Assembly (NCBI RefSeq): GCF_043641925.1 | Contig: NZ_JBHZRU010000022.1 | Span: forward strand, 1 to 64,000 | DNA from: Paenisporosarcina quisquiliarum_A | Lineage (GTDB): Bacteria > Bacillota > Bacilli > Bacillales_A > Planococcaceae | DNA: 64,000 bases | Direction of reading: 5' to 3' | In this document: positions 42,558 to 50,787 of the stretch, piece by piece | Layout of the letters: the number at the start of each line of letters is the position of its first letter | Position numbering within the stretch: the stretch's first letter is position 1 | Notes under the pieces: generated by a model | Databases searched by the model: none | The model's input: the letters and a program-made list of their open reading frames with translations, nothing else | Told to the model about the DNA's origin: nothing | Program-made: the position numbers and the translations under genes

Positions 42558-44081
42558 ATGGGGGATAAAACAAATTTGCGATTGGTCCTAACTGGACTAC
42601 TTTTAGCTATATTAATGGCTGCTATGGACAATACCATTGTGGCAACTGCACTAGGTTCAATATTAGCTGACCTTGGAGGCGTAGAGAGTTATGTGTGGAT
42701 AACGTCTGCATATGCGGTTGCTGTTTTAGCCGGGATGCCGATTTTTGGGAAACTATCAGATATGTATGGGCGGAAGCGATTTTTCGTTTTCGGTTTAACT
42801 ATTTTTCTAATTGGGTCTGCACTTTGCGGCATTGCTGAATCTGTTCCTCAACTTGCAGTTTATCGTGCCATTCAAGGAATTGGTGGGGGTGCTTTATTGC
42901 CAATCGCATTTACGATTGTCTTTGACGTATTCCCTCCAGAAAAACGAGGGAAAATGACAGGATTATTAGGGGCAGTATTTGGAGCTTCTAGTGTTCTAGG
43001 TCCATTATTAGGTGCTTTTATTACAGATACGATTAGCTGGCATTGGGTTTTTTATGTGAATGTGCCAATAGGGATTGCGTCTTTAGTTTTAATTCTTCGG
43101 TTTTATAATGAAACAAGGCAACATGCGAAGCTTAAGATTGATTGGCTAGGTGCCATTACGCTTGTGACCGCAATTGTGAGTCTGATGTTTGGTCTTGAGC
43201 TTGGCGGGAAAGAGTTTGCCTGGGCATCTTGGCAAAGCATCTCATTGTTTAGTATTTTCATTGTCTTCTTTATTGTGTTTTTATGGGCTGAAAGGAAGGC
43301 ATCAGAACCTATCATCTCGTTTTGGATGTTTAAGAATCGCTTATTTGCATCATCTCAAGTTTTAGCATTTATATATGGCGCTACTTTTGTCGGTTTAACC
43401 ATTTTCATTCCTATTTTTGTTCAAGCTGTTTATGGTGGATCCGCTACCAATGCAGGAATTATATTGATGCCAATGTTACTTGGATCAGTTGTGGGAAGCG
43501 CTTTTGCTGGTTTTGCACAATCAAAAATGACGTATCGTAAGATCATGGTCATTTCAGTCGTCGTGTATTCATTCGGTATGATTTTCATGTCAACGATTAC
43601 GCCAGATACAAGTCGATTGTTATTGACCATTTATATGATTTTAGTCGGTTTAGGCGTCGGATTTTCCTTTTCTTTATTACCATCTGCTAGTGTTCATAAA
43701 ATGGACTATCGCCATCGTGGATCAGCAAACTCAACAAATTCATTCTTCCGTTCACTTGGTTTGGCTTTGGGAATTACAATATTCGGTTCCCTTCAAACGA
43801 AATTATTAACGAATGAAATTACAACGAAGCTTGGTGCATCAGGAGATCAAGCAGCGAGTACTATTGATAATTTACAAACGGTTTTCCAACCAGAACAGCG
43901 TGCTCAAATTCCATCAAATATTTTAGAAGTTATCGTAAATGCCATGTCAAATTCGATATCTGCTACATTCTTATGGTCCCTTATTCCGATAGCCATTGCG
44001 GTCGTCGCTGTTTACTTTATGGGGAATGAGAAGTTGGAAGTCTCGAAGAAGTCTCTGGCGAATGAACCTTTACAAGATTAG
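42558..44081 (+). CDS. MFS drug efflux transporter, DHA2 (14-helix) family
   Basis: 507-aa proton-driven exporter. The DHA2 signature is MAAMDNTIVATALGSILADL in helix 1, motif A is GKLSDMYGRKRFFVFG, and motif C-like GAVFGASSVLGPLLGAFI marks an antiporter. Fourteen helices fit the length. Preceded by AAGAGGAGC; probably multidrug export. A divergent gene lies 190 bases upstream. Confidence 0.93.
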   Translation: MGDKTNLRLVLTGLLLAILMAAMDNTIVATALGSILADLGGVESYVWITSAYAVAVLAGMPIFGKLSDMYGRKRFFVFGLTIFLIGSALCGIAESVPQLAVYRAIQGIGGGALLPIAFTIVFDVFPPEKRGKMTGLLGAVFGASSVLGPLLGAFITDTISWHWVFYVNVPIGIASLVLILRFYNETRQHAKLKIDWLGAITLVTAIVSLMFGLELGGKEFAWASWQSISLFSIFIVFFIVFLWAERKASEPIISFWMFKNRLFASSQVLAFIYGATFVGLTIFIPIFVQAVYGGSATNAGIILMPMLLGSVVGSAFAGFAQSKMTYRKIMVISVVVYSFGMIFMSTITPDTSRLLLTIYMILVGLGVGFSFSLLPSASVHKMDYRHRGSANSTNSFFRSLGLALGITIFGSLQTKLLTNEITTKLGASGDQAASTIDNLQTVFQPEQRAQIPSNILEVIVNAMSNSISATFLWSLIPIAIAVVAVYFMGNEKLEVSKKSLANEPLQD

Positions 44082-44139
44082 CACTATTTTTTACTAGATT
44101 AGTTTTAAAAAGAGCTTCTGAATTTATAAGATATAAAAA

Positions 44140-44175
44140 TGGCCCTATCGCAAACGCGAGGGGCCATTATATATT
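44140..44175. terminator. Bidirectional terminator
   Basis: AATGGCCC and GGGCCATT pair around CGCAAACGCG, itself able to pair, between convergent MFS and recQ genes. Confidence 0.82.
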
Positions 44176-45938
44176 TATCCATTTATAACTGCTAAAAATG
44201 CATCGCCATATTTCTCGAGTTTATTGGCACCTACACCACTAACTTTTAAGAACTCATCTTCATCTTTTGGTCGTCGTGCACACATATCCTGCAACGTTTT
44301 GTCTGAGAAAATAACAAATGGTGGTACATTTGCTTCTTCTGCTAAACGCTTACGTAAAACTCGTAACTCTTCAAACATTGGATCATTATCCGCAATTTGT
44401 TTTGTTACGACGACTCCTTTTCTTAAGACCTTGCGATTTCCTTTAAGTACATCTTTACTATGTTCTGTAACATAAATGGTCGGAAACGATCCATGCTCTA
44501 CTGCTAATAAATCTTGAGAAATCATAAACTCCATCAGGTTAGCCACTTCTTTAGCACTGTAGTGTTTTAAAATTCCGTAAGTCGTCAACTTATCAAAACC
44601 AAATTCGATTACCTTTTTATTCTTAGAACCAGTTAACACTTGAGCAGTCAGCATTTTACCAAACTTCTGCCCCATTCGAATAACACAAGAGAGCACCATC
44701 TGAGCGTCTGTTGTGACATCTTGGCTTTCACGATCATCCATACAATTGCTGCATCTTCCACACGCCTGTGCATCGGTATCACCAAAATAATGAATGATAA
44801 ATTGTTGCAAACAATTTTCGGTATGACAGTAATCAACCATTCCTTGAAGCTTTACAAGTTCCCCAGGGATTCGACTTTGATCTTGCGCTTGATCGATTAA
44901 GAAACGTTGCGTTTGAACATCTTGAGACGCATACATCAAAATACATTCACTCGGGAGACCATCGCGACCTGCACGGCCCGCTTCTTGATAATAGCTCTCC
45001 ATATTCCGTGGAATTTGATAATGAATGACATATCGAATATTGGATTTATCTATACCCATTCCAAAGGCGTTCGTAGCAACCATAACATCCACTTCATCCT
45101 TCAAGAAACGCTCTTGTTCATAACGTCGATCCTCATCATATAAACCTGCATGATACTTGGCAACCTTCACTCCGCGTTTATGTAACATATCGTGAACATG
45201 ATCAACCGTTTTTCGAGTTGCCGCATAAATAATGCCCGCTTCATTTTCGTTTTTCTTTACGTAATCTTTTACGAATTTCTCGCGATCTTGACCAGGAATC
45301 ACTGAAAACGATAGGTTAGCGCGTTCAAATCCGGTCATAACCGTGTGTTCTTCTTTTATTGCTAAAATCCTGCAAATATCTTCCCTAACTTGAGGGGTGG
45401 CTGTTGCCGTTAAAGCCAACACAGTCGGTGTATTTGGAAATAACTCAGTCATTCGACTAATTAAGCGATAGCTTGGTCTAAAATCATGACCCCATTGTGA
45501 AATACAGTGAGCTTCATCTACTGCGATAAGCGGCACCGGTATTCCTTGTAATTCATTTAAGAAGGTTTGTGAGTCTAATCGTTCTGGTGCAATATATAGT
45601 AATTTAACTGCTCCGCGTTGAACATCATAAAGGACTTCTCTTACTTCCTCATGACTTAGCGAGCTATTAATATAAGCCGCAGAAATACCAGCTTCTATTA
45701 ATGTATCAACTTGGTCTTTCATTAAAGAAATAAGTGGAGATACCACAATGGTTGTACCTTCAAGAACCAGTGCAGGGATTTGATAACAAATCGACTTTCC
45801 TCCACCAGTAGGCATAACACATATGGAATTCACTCCATCCAATACTTGTTGGATCGCCTGTTCTTGTCCTTTACGGAACGTTTCATATCCGAAATACGAT
45901 TGTAAATACTTCCTTGCTTGTTCTAACAATAATGTCAC
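44175..45938 (-). CDS. recQ: ATP-dependent DNA helicase RecQ
   Basis: 587-aa 3'-5' helicase. Walker A is CVMPTGGGKSICYQIPA, the DEAH box is LIAVDEAHCISQWGHDFR, motif VI is YYQEAGRAGRDG, then the zinc-binding RQC domain (CLQQF ... CGRCSNC) and a C-terminal HRDC domain (FLKVSGVGANKLEKYGD). It acts in recombination and replication-fork repair, often with topoisomerase III. In this genome segment the only topoisomerase III gene seen, 5 kb away, is broken. Confidence 0.95.
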   Translation of the reverse strand: MTLLLEQARKYLQSYFGYETFRKGQEQAIQQVLDGVNSICVMPTGGGKSICYQIPALVLEGTTIVVSPLISLMKDQVDTLIEAGISAAYINSSLSHEEVREVLYDVQRGAVKLLYIAPERLDSQTFLNELQGIPVPLIAVDEAHCISQWGHDFRPSYRLISRMTELFPNTPTVLALTATATPQVREDICRILAIKEEHTVMTGFERANLSFSVIPGQDREKFVKDYVKKNENEAGIIYAATRKTVDHVHDMLHKRGVKVAKYHAGLYDEDRRYEQERFLKDEVDVMVATNAFGMGIDKSNIRYVIHYQIPRNMESYYQEAGRAGRDGLPSECILMYASQDVQTQRFLIDQAQDQSRIPGELVKLQGMVDYCHTENCLQQFIIHYFGDTDAQACGRCSNCMDDRESQDVTTDAQMVLSCVIRMGQKFGKMLTAQVLTGSKNKKVIEFGFDKLTTYGILKHYSAKEVANLMEFMISQDLLAVEHGSFPTIYVTEHSKDVLKGNRKVLRKGVVVTKQIADNDPMFEELRVLRKRLAEEANVPPFVIFSDKTLQDMCARRPKDEDEFLKVSGVGANKLEKYGDAFLAVING

Positions 45939-45950
45939 TCCTTAATCGGT

Positions 45951-46035
45951 GCCTGGCACTCAAACTTTCGTGTTTGTTTCAACTATTTCAATTGTTTATT
46001 TTTTCGTGTTTGTATCCGTACCTGGAACTGCAACA
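45951..46035. repeat. GTGCCAGGCAC-type repeat at the DUF1836 3' end
   Basis: GGTGCCTGGCACTC (45954-45967) followed by AAACTTTCGTGTTTG, and again TTTTTTCGTGTTTG followed by GTACCTGGAACTGC. It is an imperfect duplicated unit of a kind found between genes in Bacillus relatives. Its second half encodes the last residues of the DUF1836 protein. Confidence 0.6.
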
Positions 46036-46589
46036 GTTTCTGTTAGGTCATCAATCAGACGTTCGGCTATTTTTCGGTATGAGTTACTAATGTTTACGAG
46101 AGACGCGATAAGCATAATTTGTTCTAATTTCTCATCTTCCGCATCTATTACTCTTTTTACTTCTTGATGCCTTAGTGGAATGGATTCACTCACATTTTCT
46201 GCATTCGTTTTCTGCAGCGTAAGTAAACTAGTATAGAACGCATCTAAGTTTATGTCATCACTTGTGATCTTATCGTTAATAATTTGTAGCGTTGACTTAA
46301 TATCCGTAATCGAAAGAGCACCTTTTAATTGGTAGATTAAGCTTATTAATATGAGATGCTTTTTTGAGTACTTTTTGTTTTTGATTGGAATAAACAACTT
46401 GCCTTTCGCATAGTTGTTAATCATCGTTTTAGTTAGAATTTTTTCATCTTCATTTCGTTTTGTTTCTTTGTATTTTTGATCAAATAATTGAATGACTTGA
46501 TCCATATATAAATCAATTTCAGGCATTTCTTCTAATGACACACTCTTTTCGAGTGATATCTTCTCTAGTAAATCATTGATATTTTCCAT
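45996..46589 (-). CDS. DUF1836 family protein
   Basis: 197-aa protein with the DUF1836 core: PEIDLYMDQVIQLFDQKY, LTKTMINNYAKGKLFIPIKN, KKYSKKHLILISLIYQLKGA. The segment has a helix-turn-helix appearance, so DNA binding is possible. The last dozen residues (VAVPGTDTNTKK) come from the repeat at 45951-46035 and are probably a late addition. No operon partner. Confidence 0.87.
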   Translation of the reverse strand: MENINDLLEKISLEKSVSLEEMPEIDLYMDQVIQLFDQKYKETKRNEDEKILTKTMINNYAKGKLFIPIKNKKYSKKHLILISLIYQLKGALSITDIKSTLQIINDKITSDDINLDAFYTSLLTLQKTNAENVSESIPLRHQEVKRVIDAEDEKLEQIMLIASLVNISNSYRKIAERLIDDLTETVAVPGTDTNTKK

Positions 46590-46728
46590 TACGCCACCTC
46601 AAATATATCTGTTTCCTTATAATTTATTTTACATGAAAAACCTTTGAACGTAAATGTTGACTACATGATGAATTGATTATATATTGATAAGTAGTTATTA
46701 TTACTACTTATCGAAATGAGGGTGTTTT

Positions 46729-47376
46729 ATGAATCGTTATATTCGCGAACCTTTTAACTCTTTATCACATTTTTTAGGTGCTGGTTTATCCGTTATTGCT
46801 TTACTAATGATGGTGGAAAAAGCAATTTCAAATGAAGAAACCATTCTACAGGTCATAGCTGTCTCCATTTTCGGATTAAGTATGATTCTCTTATATTCAA
46901 CGTCTGCCATCTATCATATGGTACTATCTACGGACAAAACAATTGCCTATTTCAGAAAACTAGACCACTCCATGATTTATATTTTAATAGCTGGATCTTA
47001 TGCGCCGCTTTGTTTAATTGCTTTAGAAGGTAAAACGGGAGTCATATTATTTTCGATTGTAGCTTTCCTTGCAATAGCAGGTGTTTTATTTAAAATGGTT
47101 TGGTTTCATTCTCCAAGATGGTTATCCACCGGTTTATATATTGCAATGGGCTGGATTATTGTTTTCCTTGCCGCACCGTTATCAGAGCGTTTAAGTATGA
47201 ACGGCCTTCTTTTATTAATTGGCGGAGGCGTCATGTATACCATTGGTGGTGCCATTTATGCAGCGAAACCCAATATCTTAAAAATTTCACCTTTAGGGTT
47301 TCATGAAATTTTTCACATTTTCATTCTTCTCGGGACACTTTGTCACTTTTTATGCGTTTATTTTTATGTGTTGTAA
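46729..47376 (+). CDS. Hemolysin III / TrhA family membrane protein
   Basis: 215-aa protein with seven helices and the PAQR-like signature: EPFNSLSHFLGAGLSV near the start, STSAIYHM, YFRKLDHSMIYILIAGSYAP in the middle and FHEIFHIFILLGTLCHF at the end, with the conserved histidines that bind metal. Despite the name its role is membrane homeostasis; haemolysis is not implied. GAGGGTG precedes ATG 46729. Confidence 0.92.
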   Translation: MNRYIREPFNSLSHFLGAGLSVIALLMMVEKAISNEETILQVIAVSIFGLSMILLYSTSAIYHMVLSTDKTIAYFRKLDHSMIYILIAGSYAPLCLIALEGKTGVILFSIVAFLAIAGVLFKMVWFHSPRWLSTGLYIAMGWIIVFLAAPLSERLSMNGLLLLIGGGVMYTIGGAIYAAKPNILKISPLGFHEIFHIFILLGTLCHFLCVYFYVL

Positions 47377-47468
47377 GCGTTCTTGAACCAACAGTGAACC
47401 TCTACCCAAGCTTCTCCATTCTGCGTACATAGACTAGGAAGAGAAAAGTGTAAGGGAGGTACAAATTT

Positions 47469-47954
47469 TTGGTTAATCAATTTCCTGGTTTCCCTTTTTC
47501 AGATCGAGACTCTACACCATTTGGCATACCCGGTTTCCCTGGACGAGGAGGACCACAATTCGGAATTCCTGGCTTCCCTGGACAAGGAGGGCCACCGTTT
47601 GGAAGACCTGGATTTCCGGGACCTGGTGGACCACCATCCCAAGGGCCAGGTTTTCCTTCGCTACCAGGTGGTGTTCGTCCCCCATCGAATGTTCCTTCAG
47701 GACCGCCTCCATCGTTTACGCCACAGCAAGCTCCTCAAGCTAGAGGTGGAGTTAGCGCATTTGCAGTAGATCCTGGAGCGATTCGTGGATGTTTATTCCG
47801 CTTTACGTTTATTTGGTTACGAAACGGTCGATCTTTTTGGTTCTACCCAACTTTCGTTGGCAGAGAATCCATAGCCGGCTATCGTTGGAACGGATTTAGA
47901 TGGAATTATTATGGCACTGACTTAGACCGCGTTTCATCTTTCCAATGTTTTTAA
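47469..47954 (+). CDS. Collagen-like Gly/Pro-rich protein
   Basis: 161-aa protein with two parts. Residues ~5-95 are an imperfect repeat of GIPGFPGxGGPP (GIPGFPGRGGPQF, GIPGFPGQGGPPF, GRPGFPGPGGPPS). A compact C-terminal domain follows with many aromatics (LFRFTFIWLRNGRSFWFYPT, YRWNGFRWNYYGTD). It starts at TTG 47469 after GGGAGGTAC. No signal peptide, which suits a spore coat or exosporium component, but the location is inferred. Confidence 0.75.
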   Translation: MVNQFPGFPFSDRDSTPFGIPGFPGRGGPQFGIPGFPGQGGPPFGRPGFPGPGGPPSQGPGFPSLPGGVRPPSNVPSGPPPSFTPQQAPQARGGVSAFAVDPGAIRGCLFRFTFIWLRNGRSFWFYPTFVGRESIAGYRWNGFRWNYYGTDLDRVSSFQCF

Positions 47955-47984
47955 ATGAAGAACGGTTAATCTGTAAATAATCTA

Positions 47985-48019
47985 AAAGAGCATGGAATTA
48001 ATTTTCCATGCTCTTTCTC
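47985..48019 (+). terminator. Terminator of the collagen-like gene
   Basis: AAAGAGCATGGAA and TTCCATGCTCTTT form a long stem with T-rich tail 30 bases after the stop. Confidence 0.87.
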
Positions 48020-48087
48020 ATTGATTAGATAACTAGAAAAACCTCCTATATAAAAGGAGGTTTCAGATTGATGATAAATAAATATGT

Positions 48088-48205
48088 TGATCTCCATTTT
48101 GACGGACGCTTTCAGCGGGCAAGACTTCAGCCGCTTCCCTCGCGTTGCTCAGTCCAGGGTCTTCAGTTCTTGCTCATTCCGCCCGAGTCGCCGCCTCCAT
48201 TTCAA
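48088..48205. repeat. GC-rich dispersed intergenic repeat, copy 2
   Basis: Same family as 1694-1820: GACGGACGCTTTCAGCGGGC, ACTTCAGCCGCTTCCCTCGC, CTCAGTCCAGGGTCTTCAG and GAGTCGCCGCCTCCATTTC. It is the first of two unrelated repeats in the gene-free stretch 47955-48533. Short CCTCC...GGAGG hairpins (48031-48062 and 48487-48515) flank the pair. Confidence 0.8.
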
Positions 48206-48295
48206 TCAACTGAAATTCTTGTAAATATGATCGTCTATTATTCATAGAAAGTTATACAGATTTGATATCTAATTGCTTAATGCTCTACAAACCTA

Positions 48296-48418
48296 TTTTC
48301 GCAGAAAGGTGGTCGACTATTTCTTAAGACTCCTGCGGAAAATCGAAACACTCTAGACCCAAAGGTTTGTGTTTCGTCCGCGGAAAGTAAAAGAAATAAC
48401 CGACCACCTTGTTTTTTT
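48296..48418. repeat. Long imperfect palindromic repeat
   Basis: AAGGTGGTCG ACTATTTCTT at the left pairs with AAGAAATAAC CGACCACCTT at the right over ~20 bases. Inside, ACTCCTGCGGAAAATCGAAA is partly complementary to TTTCGTCCGCGGAAAGT. It could fold into one long RNA hairpin. No open frame and no similarity to the GC-rich repeat next to it. The near-identical CCTCC(T/A)(A/C)ATAAAAGGAG stems on both sides suggest a duplicated target or a bordered insertion. Confidence 0.7.
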
Positions 48419-48533
48419 CAAAGGAAATAATATTAAAAACTTATTTTTATGAAGTTATATAAACTAATAATCCTTTGTTTACAATCTGAAACCTCCTACA
48501 TAAAAGGAGATTTTTTCACATATATTTTATGTT

Positions 48534-49322
48534 TTATGATTTCAAAAAATGTTGAATTTCAGATATTAGAGCTTCAGGTTTTTCCATCATACTCATGTGT
48601 CCTGCTCCTTTAATTAAAGCTTGAGAAATAGAGTCTTTACGTACAGAAAACGTCTTTTCCGGAGGAATAACTTGGTCCTTTTCTCCAGCAATTAATAAAG
48701 CAGGTAGTCTGCTGTTTTTTAAGACATGATTACGGTCTGGTCGCTCTTTCATCGCTTGTAACATGCCAATTGCGCCTTCTTCAGATGTACCATAACCAAT
48801 CTCTTTCGTCTTTTGAACATCTGCAGCATTCGTTTCTAAATTCTCTTCAGCAAACAATTTTGGTATTAATCCATCAACAAATTCAGTAATTCCCTCTTTC
48901 TGCACTTTTTCAATCGAAGCAGTTCGTCCATCCTTTGCTTCTTCTGAATCCGCGTGAGCTGTTGAGTGAATTAGAGAAAATCCTAATAAACGTTCTTCAT
49001 ATTTTTCTGCAAACGCTAAAGTTATATAACCACCTAATGAATGACCAAATAACGTTACTTTTTCAATACCTAATTTATCTAAAAGTTCTTTCAAAGTATC
49101 AGCCATATACTCTAGCTGGTAATTTCCTTTAGGAAATGTCGAATCACCATGCCCCGGTAAATCGGGTACAATCACACGGTTTTTCTTTGATAAAACTGGC
49201 ATTACTTCATCCCAATAGGCGTGACTTCCACAAAATCCATGAAGTAAGACAATGACTTCTCCATCACCTCGATCTTGATAAGATAATGAAAGGTTAGATA
49301 ATTCGATTTTACGTAGACTCAT
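48534..49322 (-). CDS. Alpha/beta hydrolase
   Basis: 262-aa alpha/beta hydrolase-fold enzyme. The oxyanion region is VLLHGFCGSHAYWDEV, the nucleophile elbow GHSLGGY (Ser), the acid lies in IAGEKDQVIPP and the histidine in IKGAGHMSMMEKPE. The layout is that of MenH/esterase-like proteins. Substrate unknown. ATG 49322 has GGAGTTGTTG upstream. Confidence 0.92.
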   Translation of the reverse strand: MSLRKIELSNLSLSYQDRGDGEVIVLLHGFCGSHAYWDEVMPVLSKKNRVIVPDLPGHGDSTFPKGNYQLEYMADTLKELLDKLGIEKVTLFGHSLGGYITLAFAEKYEERLLGFSLIHSTAHADSEEAKDGRTASIEKVQKEGITEFVDGLIPKLFAEENLETNAADVQKTKEIGYGTSEEGAIGMLQAMKERPDRNHVLKNSRLPALLIAGEKDQVIPPEKTFSVRKDSISQALIKGAGHMSMMEKPEALISEIQHFLKS

Positions 49323-49574
49323 TCAAACAACAACTCCCGTATTCTTGATTTCTTAATGATTACCCTTTTTTGACAAAAGATAAGCATGAATTCAAGACTT
49401 GAGACAAAATGAACACAAAGTGAATGAAAACACACCAAACTATACTCCTTTTTCCCTAGAGCAGTAGAATAATTTGGGGTTTTCTAATTAGTGTAAAGAT
49501 GGAATAGATATAAAAATGGGATTTTATTGTATTTAATTTTGAAGATCATTCTGCAAGCATGATCTTAGGTAGGT

Positions 49575-49695
49575 AATGAATTGGAGTGGAAGACGGTGAC
49601 TCCAGCGGGAATAGCGTGAGCTGAAGGCCCCGGAAGAACGGAGTGATGAGGAGACTGAAGTCATGCCCGCGGAAAGCGTCCGTCTGGAACGGAAA
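49575..49695. repeat. GC-rich dispersed intergenic repeat, copy 3 (inverted)
   Basis: Reverse-oriented member of the family at 1694-1820 and 48088-48205: GGAGTGGAAGACGGTGACTC, AGCGTGAGCTGAAGGCCCCG, GACTGAAGTCATGCCCGCGG and AAAGCGTCCGTCTGGAACGG. No gene is seen in 49323-49775 otherwise. Confidence 0.8.
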
Positions 49696-49737
49696 TCTTA
49701 GTATTTCCTATGTTTTTCTTATACTCATATACACAAA

Positions 49738-49772
49738 AAAAGCATACGTAAAATTTCTACGTATGCTTTCGC
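49738..49772 (-). terminator. Terminator of the gene at 49776
   Basis: AAAGCATACGTA and TACGTATGCTTT pair around AAATTTC next to the minus-strand stop. Confidence 0.85.
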
Positions 49773-49775
49773 TTA

Positions 49776-50201
49776 TTATGAGAAGAATTTAATTAACTGG
49801 TTGCTAGATGGTTCTTGCAATGGATATGACTCTTCAGGGTCTGCTTGACAAACCACATGAGGAGTTGGAGTTTCTTTTACGATAAACTTCCAATGAGAAG
49901 ACTTAGAAGTACTTGCTGCTTTTAATTCCTCACGCATCATTTTCTTTCTGAAATTCGCAAGTTTGGCGATTAAGAAACGTTCTTTATAACGAATCAATAA
50001 ATAACCATTGTGTGCAATACGGTTATATTTGTTCAAACTAACTTCTCGTAGGTCAAAAACATTTGTTTTGTTTTGGACAGAAGGAGAAAGAACAAAAAAA
50101 TCGCGTTTCTTAAAGATGGTTGTATTTAAATGTTGAATAAGCCCTAATTCATTTGTCAAAAAGTCCTTGTTAACGGCATTTGGTACTTGAGTATTTTCCA
50201 T
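49776..50201 (-). CDS. Hypothetical protein
   Basis: 141-aa soluble protein with a basic middle (YKERFLIAKLANFRKKMMRE) and no membrane segment, signal or recognised domain. The N-terminal half contains LNTTIFKKRDFFVLSPSVQN and the C-terminal part VKETPTPHVVCQADPEESYP. A GAAGAGGTG ribosome site and a terminator support it as a real gene. I considered a ComK relationship and dropped it because the ComK motifs are absent. Confidence 0.6.
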   Translation of the reverse strand: MENTQVPNAVNKDFLTNELGLIQHLNTTIFKKRDFFVLSPSVQNKTNVFDLREVSLNKYNRIAHNGYLLIRYKERFLIAKLANFRKKMMREELKAASTSKSSHWKFIVKETPTPHVVCQADPEESYPLQEPSSNQLIKFFS

Positions 50202-50352
50202 TCTTCACCTCTTCTTAAAAGTTCTCTTGTTTTAAGTATACTCCTATTTGACGAAAATTGCACTTTGTCAAAAAATGTCACTAGTATTGTTTAGTTCAAA
50301 TGAAAAAAGGAAGCCACCTTTATATAAGGTCGCTTCCTATAGTTTATGCGGA

Positions 50353-50776
50353 TTAGGCTTCGTATATTCGCTTTAATGCTTCTTTTAATTGAGGTTTTAC
50401 ATCAATTTCAGGACGTACCATTTTCACTTTCGCTTCAGCTTCATCAATCGTATCTGCTAAACGCAGTTCCATTAAGGTTGCTACAGCCATAGTTCCTGCT
50501 CTTCCACGACCTGTATTGCAATGAAAGAAAACTTTCTTGCCATCTTGATAATCCTGTACAATTTGTTTGACACCAGTACGTATGGATTCGTCTTGAAACT
50601 CACCATCATCCACAATTGGTTGATGCTTACTAATATCACCTGGATGATGCAGAAACTTCCGCTCTCAAATCGTACACAACGTCTATTTGTTCATTTTCAA
50701 TTGCATTAGGAACATCTGTTACGCCACCAATAAAAATCCGATCATCCACTAATGACTGATATGTTTTTGTGCTCAT
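50353..50776 (-). pseudogene. Frameshifted protein-tyrosine/dual-specificity phosphatase
   Basis: From ATG 50776 (after AGGAGGAAAAC) the frame reads STKTYQSLVDDRIFIGGVTD, then VVYDLRAEVSASSR and stops at ~50661. A shift of one base near TCTGCATCATCC (about 50655-50665) opens the continuing frame HPGDISKHQPIVDDGEF with the intact catalytic loop VFFHCNTGRGRAGTMAV (HCxxGxxR), ending at 50353. Together they make a normal ~140-aa cyclin-dependent-kinase-inhibitor-3/DSP-like phosphatase. Sequencing error is the alternative to a real mutation. Confidence 0.8.
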
Positions 50777-50787
50777 TTGTTTTCCTC

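Noticed and set aside
49776..50201. ComK competence regulator
   Set aside because: Length is shorter and the ComK core segments are absent; left as hypothetical.
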